From the NCBI GenBank assembly GCA_052117605.1, contig JBQKIT010000017.1: a DNA stretch of 64,000 bases. One strand, given 5' to 3'. Position 1 is the stretch's first letter; each line of letters opens with the position of its first letter. A program made the translations under genes and the position numbers. Shown piece by piece: positions 16,578 to 24,182 of this stretch. The notes under the pieces are model-generated. The model had not been told where the DNA came from. It searched no databases and saw nothing but the letters and a program-made list of their open reading frames with translations. The DNA is from CAG-791 sp000431495. GTDB lineage: Bacteria; Bacillota; Clostridia; Lachnospirales; Lachnospiraceae.

Positions 16578-16763
16578 ATGGCAAAATGTGAAGTTTGTGG
16601 CAAGGGTGCACATTTCGGAAACAATGTCAGCCATTCACATAGAAGATCTAACAGAATCTGGAATTCCAATGTCCAGAGGGTCAAGGTTAAAGCTGACGGC
16701 GGCGTTAAGAGAATGAACGTCTGCACTAAGTGCCTTCGTGCCAATAAAGTTGAGCACGCATAA
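16578..16763 (+). CDS. rpmB: 50S ribosomal protein L28
   Basis: A 61-residue L28. It begins MAKCEVCGKGAHFGNNVSHS and ends with VCTKCLRAN, so both CxxC pairs of the zinc-binding (C+) form are intact. GGAGGTG precedes the ATG. It stands alone between its own promoter and a terminator. Its isolated position next to the Asp23/FakA genes is common in clostridia and bacilli. Confidence 0.97.
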   Translation: MAKCEVCGKGAHFGNNVSHSHRRSNRIWNSNVQRVKVKADGGVKRMNVCTKCLRANKVEHA

Positions 16764-16797
16764 GCCTTATTTTGTTTATCTTGTATGAAGAGAGAAG

Positions 16798-16834
16798 ATC
16801 TGTTCCGGGCACAGGACCCGGGGCAGATTTTTTT
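16798..16834 (+). terminator. rho-independent terminator after rpmB
   Basis: A 12-bp stem (16798-16809 with 16817-16828, two G-T wobbles) and a 7-nt loop are followed by seven Ts. Confidence 0.9.
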
Positions 16835-16876
16835 GTGCGGCGGATCTGGCGCTTCTGCCCTTTCCGGAAGGGTTTC

Positions 16877-16905
16877 TTGCGGTTCACAGGGAAAACCTGT
16901 ATAAT
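16877..16905 (+). promoter_or_regulatory. promoter for the asp23-fakA unit
   Basis: TTGCGG (16877-16882), a 17-bp spacer and a perfect TATAAT (16900-16905), 57 bp before the next start codon. Confidence 0.75.
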
Positions 16906-16962
16906 CACTTTAATTGCAGTCCGAAGATGAAGTCGGACGGAACCGGAGAAAGGAGCATCAAT

Positions 16963-17325
16963 ATGAAGTCTTCTTCTATGAATACGCACATGGGTAATAT
17001 TTCCATTGACAACGAAGTAATCGCTCAGTATGCGGGAAGCGTTGCAATGGAGTGCTTTGGCATTGTCGGTATGGCGGGCATCAATGTCCGTGACGGCGTC
17101 TTCGGACTTCTGAAGAAGGAGTCCATGACAAGAGGAATCAATGTATCTCTGACGCCGGAGGGCAAGCTTGTCATTGATTTTCATGTCATCGTTTCCTATG
17201 GAGTGAACATTCCCACAGTTGCCGATAATCTGATTGACAGTGTGCGGTATAAGGTTGAGGAATTCACCGGCCTCGAAATTGAGAAAATGAATGTCTTTGT
17301 GGAAGGCGTCAAGGTGATTGACTGA
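16963..17325 (+). CDS. Asp23/Gls24 family protein (YloU-like)
   Basis: A 120-residue small alpha/beta protein of the Asp23/Gls24 family. Typical stretches are GNISIDNEVIAQYAGSVAME, then VDFHVIVSYGVNIPTVADNL-like strand-helix pattern and the ending VFVEGVKVID. Members act at the membrane or in envelope stress; the paralogue YloU always neighbours the DAK/FakA-type kinase gene, as here. I start at ATG 16963, which has AGGAG 7 nt upstream; the frame is open back to 16927 without homology. Confidence 0.9.
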   Translation: MKSSSMNTHMGNISIDNEVIAQYAGSVAMECFGIVGMAGINVRDGVFGLLKKESMTRGINVSLTPEGKLVIDFHVIVSYGVNIPTVADNLIDSVRYKVEEFTGLEIEKMNVFVEGVKVID

Positions 17326-17342
17326 TTGGAGGATCACAGAAA

Positions 17343-19037
17343 GTGAGTAATACTGCCATTGATGTACAGCTCCTCAGGAAGATGTTCCTGTGCGGAGCTC
17401 AGAATCTTGAGTCAAATAAAGCCTGGATTAATGAACTGAACGTATTCCCGGTACCGGATGGAGATACCGGAACGAATATGGGAATGACGGTGGTATCTGC
17501 AGTTCGTGAGGTTCTGGAGGTTGAGGATGCCGATGACATGAAGAAGGTCTGCAAGGCCATTTCTTCCGGCTCTCTTCGCGGAGCCCGCGGTAATTCCGGT
17601 GTCATTCTTTCCCAGCTTCTCCGCGGCTTCTGCAAGATCGTCCGCGATTCGAAGGAAATCGATGTTCCTCTTTGCGCAGATGCCTTTGACAAGGCGGTCG
17701 AGACCGCGTATAAAGCAGTCATGAAGCCGAAGGAAGGAACCATCCTTACGGTTGCAAAGGGCGCTGCCGAGAAGGCAAGAGAGCTGGCGGATGCGGGAGT
17801 TACGGATTTTGATGAATTTATCCCGCAGGTTGTGGAGTATGCCGGTGAGGTTCTTGCGAAGACTCCGGAGATGCTTCCGGTTCTGAAGCAGGCGGGAGTA
17901 GTGGATTCCGGCGGACAGGGACTTCTGCAGCTTTTCAAGGGCGCCTATGAGGGCTACCAGGGAGCAGAGTTTGATATGGAAGCACTGCTCAATCCTTCTT
18001 CGAAGGAAGAGGCCGGAGAAAAGGAAGATCCGCAGTATGCAGATCTTAAATATGGCTATGTCGTGACCTTCTTTGAGGTCTTTACGAAGCCCTACAATGA
18101 CAAGATTGACCGCGATGTATCTGCGTACATGAATACGATTGCAGATCAGATCGTGACCGTTCGTACGAATGACAGCATGCATGTTCAGATGCATACCAAC
18201 GATCCGGGACTGGTTCTTCAGAGAGCTCTTCTGTACGGACAGCTGAAGGAGATTTCCATTGTCAACCTTCGCTGCGGAGAGAAATTTGAAGAGCTTGCAC
18301 CGGCTGGAGCGAAGGAAGAGAAGCCCGCCGCTTCGGAGAAGGCGTTTGAAGAAGCTCCTGCGGAAGATCAGCCGAAGAAGGACATCGGCATGATTGCAGT
18401 GTGCGCCGGCGAAGGACTTGCGGACATTTTCCGTGGTCTTGGCGTGGATTATGTCATTTCCGGCGGACAGACGATGAATCCGAGCACGGAGGACATTCTG
18501 AATGCTGTGGAGAAGGTGAATGCAGATACGGTATTCATTCTTCCGAACAACAAGAATATCATTCTGGCATCGAATCAGGCTGCCGCGATCTCGGAAGACA
18601 AGAAGCTGGTTGTGATTCCGACCAAGACCGTTCCGCAGGGAATTACGGCGGCTATTAATTTCATTCCGGATCAGGATGCTGCGCTGAATGAGCAGACAAT
18701 GAACGAAGAAATCCGGAAGGTGAAGAGTGCGGAAGTGACCTATGCCGTGCGGGATACCGTCATTGACGACATCGAGATCCACGAAGGCAATATCATGGCG
18801 ATCGGGGATGCCGGAATCCTGAATGTCGGAACAGAACGCGAGAAAACGACACTGGATGCTCTGGCAAAGATAGTGGACGATACCACGGAGCTGATCAGCA
18901 TCTATTATGGCGAAGATGCAGCAGAAGAAGAGGCAGAACAGCTTCGGGACGCAGCTGCTGCCTTATATCCTTCGATTGATGTGGAGCTTCAAGCCGGTGG
19001 ACAGCCGGTATACTATTACATTGTATCGGCAGAGTGA
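17343..19037 (+). CDS. fakA: fatty acid kinase catalytic subunit FakA (DAK-phosphatase family, YloV)
   Basis: FakA phosphorylates FakB-bound exogenous fatty acids to acyl-phosphate for phospholipid synthesis. The 564 residues show the DhaL-like ATP domain with FPVPDGDTGTNMGMTVVSAV and SLRGARGNSGVILSQLLRGF, then a middle linker and a C-terminal domain containing SGGQTMNPSTEDIL and LPNNKNI. The start is GTG 17343 with GGAGGA 9 nt upstream, 17 nt after the Asp23 gene. A DegV protein, the FakB-type fatty acid carrier, is encoded a little downstream at 21332, which fits a working pair. Confidence 0.92.
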   Translation: MSNTAIDVQLLRKMFLCGAQNLESNKAWINELNVFPVPDGDTGTNMGMTVVSAVREVLEVEDADDMKKVCKAISSGSLRGARGNSGVILSQLLRGFCKIVRDSKEIDVPLCADAFDKAVETAYKAVMKPKEGTILTVAKGAAEKARELADAGVTDFDEFIPQVVEYAGEVLAKTPEMLPVLKQAGVVDSGGQGLLQLFKGAYEGYQGAEFDMEALLNPSSKEEAGEKEDPQYADLKYGYVVTFFEVFTKPYNDKIDRDVSAYMNTIADQIVTVRTNDSMHVQMHTNDPGLVLQRALLYGQLKEISIVNLRCGEKFEELAPAGAKEEKPAASEKAFEEAPAEDQPKKDIGMIAVCAGEGLADIFRGLGVDYVISGGQTMNPSTEDILNAVEKVNADTVFILPNNKNIILASNQAAAISEDKKLVVIPTKTVPQGITAAINFIPDQDAALNEQTMNEEIRKVKSAEVTYAVRDTVIDDIEIHEGNIMAIGDAGILNVGTEREKTTLDALAKIVDDTTELISIYYGEDAAEEEAEQLRDAAAALYPSIDVELQAGGQPVYYYIVSAE

Positions 19038-19068
19038 TACAGATAAACTTGAGACAGAAATCATTCTT

Positions 19069-19100
19069 CAGACCGGGACGGGTTTTCCGCTCCCGGTCTG
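19069..19100 (+). terminator. hairpin between fakA and recG
   Basis: A perfect 10-bp stem (CAGACCGGGA with its complement at 19091-19100) closes a 12-nt loop. The downstream bases are only moderately T-rich (TGTATTTTCT), so termination would be partial. Confidence 0.5.
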
Positions 19101-19131
19101 TGTATTTTCTGAGATACAGATAAGGAACAGT

Positions 19132-21159
19132 ATGATTACCAGAGAGAGCAGCCTGACCAGCCTGAAGGGAGTCGGCGAGAAAACAGCGCAGCTTTTTGCG
19201 GTACACGGAATCAATACGGTGGGGGATCTTCTGGATTTCTATCCGCGGGACTATGACTATTACGCGGCCCCGGTCACGGCGGATGGGCTGAAGGAGGGGG
19301 AGACGGCCTCTGTGCTTCTGACCGTTCTCGGAGCCGGAAAGACTGCCTTTGCTGGGCGTTACCGAATCACAAATTTCCGGGCGGCGGATGCGACGGGGGC
19401 GGTGCGCCTCACGTATTTTAACATGCCGTATATTTCGAAAAATCTGCAGCCGGGAACCATTCACGTCTTCCGCGGGATGGTTCGAAAATACCAGAACGGA
19501 ACTCTTCAGATGGAGCAGCCGGCTGTTTTTTCTCCGGCGGAATATGAAAAGCTGGAGAACACCTTTTCTCCGAAATACAGTCTTTTCCGGGGAATCCGGA
19601 ACGGACAGATCCAAAAGCTTGTAAAAACGGCACTCGCATCCTGCAGCCTTCCGGAGGATTATCTGCCCGGGGAGGACAGAGGAAAACTGTCTCTTATGGA
19701 GGAGAAGGAGGCGGGGGAGAAAATCCATTTTCCGGGAAGCCGGGAAGAAATGGTTCGCGCAAGAAACCGGAAGGTATTTGATGAATTTCTGTCCTTTCTT
19801 CTGACGATTCGAAGACAAAAGAAGGCAGAACTTTCTCTGAAGAATACAAGGCCGATGCATCCTTCTCCGGAAACAGGAAGGCTCATCCGTTCGCTTCCTT
19901 ATGAGCTGACCGATTCGCAGAAAAAAGCCTGGGGGGAAATCGAGAGGGATCTTACGGGCTCACAGGTCATGAATCGTCTTTTGCAGGGAGATGTCGGGAG
20001 CGGGAAGACCATCCTGGCCTTTCTCGCCCTCCTTCTCTGCGCCGCCAATGGACGTCAGGGAACGCTGATGGCTCCGACCGAGGTCCTTGCCATGCAGCAT
20101 ATGAAGGATCTCTCGGAAATGACCGAAACATACGGGCTTCCGATTCATCCGGTTCTTCTGACCGGTTCTGTTACGGGGAAGGCAAGGCGAAAGGCTCTTG
20201 AGGAGATCCGAAGCGGAGCGGCGAATGCTGTCATCGGAACGCACGCTCTGATTCAGGAGCCTGTGGAATACAACGATCTGGGACTGGTGATCACGGACGA
20301 ACAGCACCGCTTTGGCGTTCGGCAAAGAGAAACGCTTGCCGAAAAGGGAGAGGAAACACCGGTTCTTGTCATGAGCGCTACCCCGATTCCGCGAACTCTT
20401 TCCATTATTCTGTATGGGGATTTGCAGGTCAGCCGTCTGACGGAGCTTCCGAAAAACCGCCTTCGGATCCGGAACCTTGCGGCGCCATCCTCAGACCGGG
20501 GAAAAATCTATCGTTTTCTCCTTCAGCAGCTTGAAGAAGGAAGACAGGCCTATGTCATCTGTCCTGCGGTAGAGGAGAATGGCCTGGAGCAGATGGAGAA
20601 TGTCACGGAATATGCGGAAAATCTGCGGAAGGTCCTGCCGGAAACCGTTCGGGTTGCACAGCTGAACGGACGGATGAAGCCCAAAGAAAAGAGCGCCGTC
20701 ATGGATGCATTCGCTGCTCACGAAATTGACATTCTGGTTTCGACCACCGTCATTGAGGTGGGAATCAATGTGCCGAATGCAACCTGCATTCTGATCGAAA
20801 ATGCGGAGCGGTTCGGACTCTCCCAGCTTCACCAGCTTCGCGGACGAGTTGGGCGCGGGAAGTGGCAGTCTTACTGCGTTTTTCTCTATTCCGACACCCT
20901 GACCGAGAAACCAAAGCGCCTGTCCATACTGGAAAAAACAAATGACGGCTTTGAAATAGCGGAGCAGGACCTGAAGCTCCGCGGTCCCGGGGATTTGTTT
21001 GGCGTCCGGCAGAGCGGAGAAATGGGCTTTCACCTTGCCGATATTTATGAGGACGCTGACGTTCTCCGGCTGGCTTCCGGCTATGCAGATGACATTCTTG
21101 CGCGTGATCCGGATTTTCGCGGAGCAGGCCTTCGTGAGCTGGATTTCAGGAGCATCTGA
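19132..21159 (+). CDS. recG: ATP-dependent DNA helicase RecG
   Basis: RecG regresses stalled replication forks and migrates branched DNA. The 675 residues have an N-terminal HhH/wedge OB region (SLTSLKGVGEKTAQLFAVHG), Walker A LLQGDVGSGKTILAFLAL, TMAPTEVLAMQH-like motif Ia, DEQHR in VITDEQHRFGVRQRE, MSATPIPRTLS, and the C-terminal motifs VSTTVIEVGINVPNAT and QLHQLRGRVGRG. I start at ATG 19132 where family members begin, with AAGGA 5 nt upstream; the frame is open back to 18907 inside fakA but that is not homologous. Confidence 0.95.
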   Translation: MITRESSLTSLKGVGEKTAQLFAVHGINTVGDLLDFYPRDYDYYAAPVTADGLKEGETASVLLTVLGAGKTAFAGRYRITNFRAADATGAVRLTYFNMPYISKNLQPGTIHVFRGMVRKYQNGTLQMEQPAVFSPAEYEKLENTFSPKYSLFRGIRNGQIQKLVKTALASCSLPEDYLPGEDRGKLSLMEEKEAGEKIHFPGSREEMVRARNRKVFDEFLSFLLTIRRQKKAELSLKNTRPMHPSPETGRLIRSLPYELTDSQKKAWGEIERDLTGSQVMNRLLQGDVGSGKTILAFLALLLCAANGRQGTLMAPTEVLAMQHMKDLSEMTETYGLPIHPVLLTGSVTGKARRKALEEIRSGAANAVIGTHALIQEPVEYNDLGLVITDEQHRFGVRQRETLAEKGEETPVLVMSATPIPRTLSIILYGDLQVSRLTELPKNRLRIRNLAAPSSDRGKIYRFLLQQLEEGRQAYVICPAVEENGLEQMENVTEYAENLRKVLPETVRVAQLNGRMKPKEKSAVMDAFAAHEIDILVSTTVIEVGINVPNATCILIENAERFGLSQLHQLRGRVGRGKWQSYCVFLYSDTLTEKPKRLSILEKTNDGFEIAEQDLKLRGPGDLFGVRQSGEMGFHLADIYEDADVLRLASGYADDILARDPDFRGAGLRELDFRSI

Positions 21160-21213
21160 CAAAGGGCGTGCAGGGCTGCACGGGACGTACCGATCGTATG
21201 TTCACGTCAAAAG

Positions 21214-21243
21214 TTGACATTTTACGTCATCTGCTCGTAAAAT
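21214..21243 (+). promoter_or_regulatory. promoter for degV
   Basis: TTGACA (21214-21219) and TAAAAT (21238-21243) with an 18-bp spacer, about 90 bp before the degV start. ACGTCA and its near-repeat TACGTCA flank the -35 region, which might be a regulator site, but no partner is known. Confidence 0.6.
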
Positions 21244-21331
21244 CAATCTGTATGTTCGGATGAAGATCCGGCATGGAAAAGAAGAGCATTCAGTATCATC
21301 CCGCGTTCATTCAGCGGCAGGAGGAAATACT

Positions 21332-22213
21332 ATGGCAAAGGTAGCAATTGTTACAGACAGTGGAAGTGGAATTACACTTGCCGAGGCGAAAGAGATGGGA
21401 ATCGGCCTTGTATCCATTCCCTTTATGTTCGGAGATAATGAAAAGACCTATTTTGAAGATATCAATCTGACCAGGGACGAGTTTTTTGATCGTCTGAAGT
21501 CCGGGGAAACGGTTCACACCTCGCAGCCGTCCCCGGTGGATGTTCTGAAGGTATGGGATCAGGTCCTTGAGAACAATGACTCTCTGGTTTACATTCCCAT
21601 GTCCTCCGGACTGTCCGGATCCTGCCAGTCGGCCATGATGCTTTCGGGTGATTATGACGGCAAGGTAGAGGTTGTCAACAACCAGAGAATTTCCGTCACT
21701 CAGAAGCGCTCGGTTCTGGATGCCATGGAGATGGCGCAGAAGGGCTGGACGGCGAAGGAAATCAAGGAGAAGCTGGAGGAGGTCCGCTTTGAGCAGAGTA
21801 TTTACATCATGGTGGATACACTGACCTATCTGAAGCGGGGCGGCCGTATTACACCGGCTGCAGCGGCAATCGGAACACTTCTTCGCATCAAGCCGGTCCT
21901 GAAGATTTTCGGCGAACGTCTGGATGCATTTGCCAAGGCAAGAACAAGTCAGCAGGCAAGAACGCTGATGATCAACGCGCTGAAGAACGACTGCGAGAAG
22001 CTGTATGGCGGTCTGGACAATGTTTATGTCTATGTCGTGGAATCGAAGTCGCCGGATTTCGAGGAATGGACCCGTCAGGTACGGGAGGCATTCCCGGGTA
22101 TGGAAATCGGGGAGGCGCAGCTTCCTTCTGTGATCAACTGTCACATTGGAGAAGGCGCACTGGCGATCGCCTGCACAAAGAAGCTTGAGATCGAAGACAG
22201 AACGAATCGCTGA
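21332..22213 (+). CDS. DegV family fatty-acid-binding protein
   Basis: A 293-residue DegV/FakB protein. It begins AKVAIVTDSGSGITLAEAKE, carries the conserved TSQPSP loop, and the ligand-shielding motif YIPMSSGLSGSCQSAMM, followed by TYLKRGGRI. FakB proteins hold a fatty acid while FakA phosphorylates its carboxylate; fakA lies 2.3 kb upstream, so this may be one of its carriers. The start at 21332 has AGGAGG 7 nt upstream and a separate promoter. Which fatty acid it prefers cannot be seen. Confidence 0.9.
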   Translation: MAKVAIVTDSGSGITLAEAKEMGIGLVSIPFMFGDNEKTYFEDINLTRDEFFDRLKSGETVHTSQPSPVDVLKVWDQVLENNDSLVYIPMSSGLSGSCQSAMMLSGDYDGKVEVVNNQRISVTQKRSVLDAMEMAQKGWTAKEIKEKLEEVRFEQSIYIMVDTLTYLKRGGRITPAAAAIGTLLRIKPVLKIFGERLDAFAKARTSQQARTLMINALKNDCEKLYGGLDNVYVYVVESKSPDFEEWTRQVREAFPGMEIGEAQLPSVINCHIGEGALAIACTKKLEIEDRTNR

Positions 22214-22245
22214 ACGGATCAGAGAAAGGCAGTAAGAGGATATTC

Positions 22246-24171
22246 ATGGCAGAAAAGCAGCATTATGACGCTTCCAGCATCCGGATACTGGAGGGACTGG
22301 AAGCGGTTCGCACCAGACCGGGAATGTACATCGGAAGTACATCAACCAGAGGACTGAATCACCTGATTTATGAGATTGTAGACAATTCCGTGGACGAGCA
22401 CCTGGCGGGATACTGTGACGCGATCCGGGTGACACTGGAAGCGGACGGATCCTGTACGGTGGAGGACGATGGGCGCGGAATTCCGATTGATATGCATGCA
22501 AAGGGCGTATCTGCGGAGCGTGTGGTGTTCACAACGCTTCATGCCGGAGGTAAATTCGACAATAAGGCCTATGCAACCTCGGGCGGTCTTCACGGCGTCG
22601 GATCTTCTGTCGTGAACGCTCTTTCCGAGCATATGACGGTGCGTGTCCGAAAGGGCGGCATCATCTACGAGGATAAATATAAGCAGGGCCGCCCCGATCA
22701 GGAGCTTGTGGGAGGCCTTCTTCCAGCGGTCGGAAAAGCCAAAGGGAGTGGGACAACCATTAATTTTCTTCCGGATCCGGCGATTTTCGAAAAGACGCGA
22801 TTCAAAGAGGAAGAGATCAAATCCCGCCTCCATGAGACAACCTACCTGAATCCGAATCTGACCATTGTCTATGAGGACAAAAGACCCGGTACGGAAGAAG
22901 TTGTAACCTTCCATGAGCCGGACGGAATTGCGGGCTTTGTCCGGGAGCTGAACAAATCCGACGAAACCGTTACGGATATCATCTATTTCAAGGGAAAATA
23001 CGAAAGCATCGAGGTGGAATGTGCGTTTCAGTATATCCGGGATTTCCGTGAGGAAATCATGGGCTTCTGCAACAACATTTACAACTCGGAGGGCGGCACG
23101 CATCTGACCGGATTCAAGACGGCCTTTACGCAGGTCATCAACGGATACGCCAGAGAGCTTGGTGTTCTGAAGGACAAGGATGTCAACTATACCGGTGCCG
23201 ATGTCCGGAACGGCATGACCGCTGTCATTGCCATCAAGCATCCGGATCCCCGGTTCGAGGGACAGACGAAGACGAAGCTGGACAATCCGGACGCCTCCAA
23301 GGCTGTCTCACAGGTAACGACCGATGAAGCAACGCATTATTTTGACCGGAACCTGGAGCAGCTCAAGGCGGTGATCGAATGTGCGGAGCGGGCGGCGAAG
23401 ATTCGCAAGTCGGAAGCCAAGGCGAAGACGAACATGCTGACAAAGTCGAAGTTTTCCTTTGATTCCAACGGAAAGCTTGCAAACTGTGAGTCCAGAGATG
23501 CGTCGAAATGTGAGATTTTTATTGTCGAGGGTGATTCTGCAGGCGGCTCTGCGAAAATGGCAAGAAACCGCATGTATCAGGCCATTCTTCCGATTCGCGG
23601 TAAGATTCTGAACGTGGAAAAAGCGTCCATGGACAAGGTCCTTGCGAATGCAGAGATCAAGTCGATGATCAATGCATTCGGCTGCGGCTTTTCAGAAGGC
23701 TACGGGCAGGACTTCGATATTACGAAGCTTCGCTATGACAAGATCATTATCATGGCGGATGCCGATGTAGACGGCGCACATATTTCCACGCTGCTTCTGA
23801 CACTGTTCTACCGTTTTATGCCGGATCTGATCTACGAGGGACACATCTACGTGGCAATGCCGCCGCTGTATAAGGTGGTTCCGAAGAAAAAGGGTGAGGA
23901 GGGCGAGTACCTGTACGATGATGCAGCACTTTCCCGTTACCGGAAGACGCACAGCGGCTTTACCCTTCAGCGCTACAAGGGCCTTGGAGAAATGGATCCC
24001 CAGCAGCTGTGGGAGACAACGCTGGATCCTGCGAACCGCAGACTCCGGAAGATTCAGATCGATGACGGCCGAATGGCTTCGGAGATGACAGGACTTCTGA
24101 TGGGAACGGATGTTCCGCCGAGAAGAGATTATATCCATGCGCACGCAACCGACGCGGAGCTGGATGTATAG
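22246..24171 (+). CDS. gyrB: type IIA DNA topoisomerase subunit B (GyrB/ParE family)
   Basis: The ATPase/TOPRIM subunit, 641 residues. GHKL motifs are EIVDNSVDEHLAGYCD, VEDDGRGIPIDMH and SGGLHGVGSSVVNALS; the transducer domain follows; TOPRIM motifs are FIVEGDSAGGSAK, LPIRGKILNVEKA and IMADADVDGAHISTLLL; the tail has LQRYKGLGEMDPQQLW. Length fits Gram-positive GyrB or ParE. The A-subunit gene starts 11 nt later. No dnaA, dnaN or recF is nearby, and the A subunit lacks a GyrA box at the usual place, so this may be a second topoisomerase set of topo IV type; the symbol gyrB is the family default. Confidence 0.88.
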   Translation: MAEKQHYDASSIRILEGLEAVRTRPGMYIGSTSTRGLNHLIYEIVDNSVDEHLAGYCDAIRVTLEADGSCTVEDDGRGIPIDMHAKGVSAERVVFTTLHAGGKFDNKAYATSGGLHGVGSSVVNALSEHMTVRVRKGGIIYEDKYKQGRPDQELVGGLLPAVGKAKGSGTTINFLPDPAIFEKTRFKEEEIKSRLHETTYLNPNLTIVYEDKRPGTEEVVTFHEPDGIAGFVRELNKSDETVTDIIYFKGKYESIEVECAFQYIRDFREEIMGFCNNIYNSEGGTHLTGFKTAFTQVINGYARELGVLKDKDVNYTGADVRNGMTAVIAIKHPDPRFEGQTKTKLDNPDASKAVSQVTTDEATHYFDRNLEQLKAVIECAERAAKIRKSEAKAKTNMLTKSKFSFDSNGKLANCESRDASKCEIFIVEGDSAGGSAKMARNRMYQAILPIRGKILNVEKASMDKVLANAEIKSMINAFGCGFSEGYGQDFDITKLRYDKIIIMADADVDGAHISTLLLTLFYRFMPDLIYEGHIYVAMPPLYKVVPKKKGEEGEYLYDDAALSRYRKTHSGFTLQRYKGLGEMDPQQLWETTLDPANRRLRKIQIDDGRMASEMTGLLMGTDVPPRRDYIHAHATDAELDV

Positions 24172-24182
24172 GATAGAGTTAT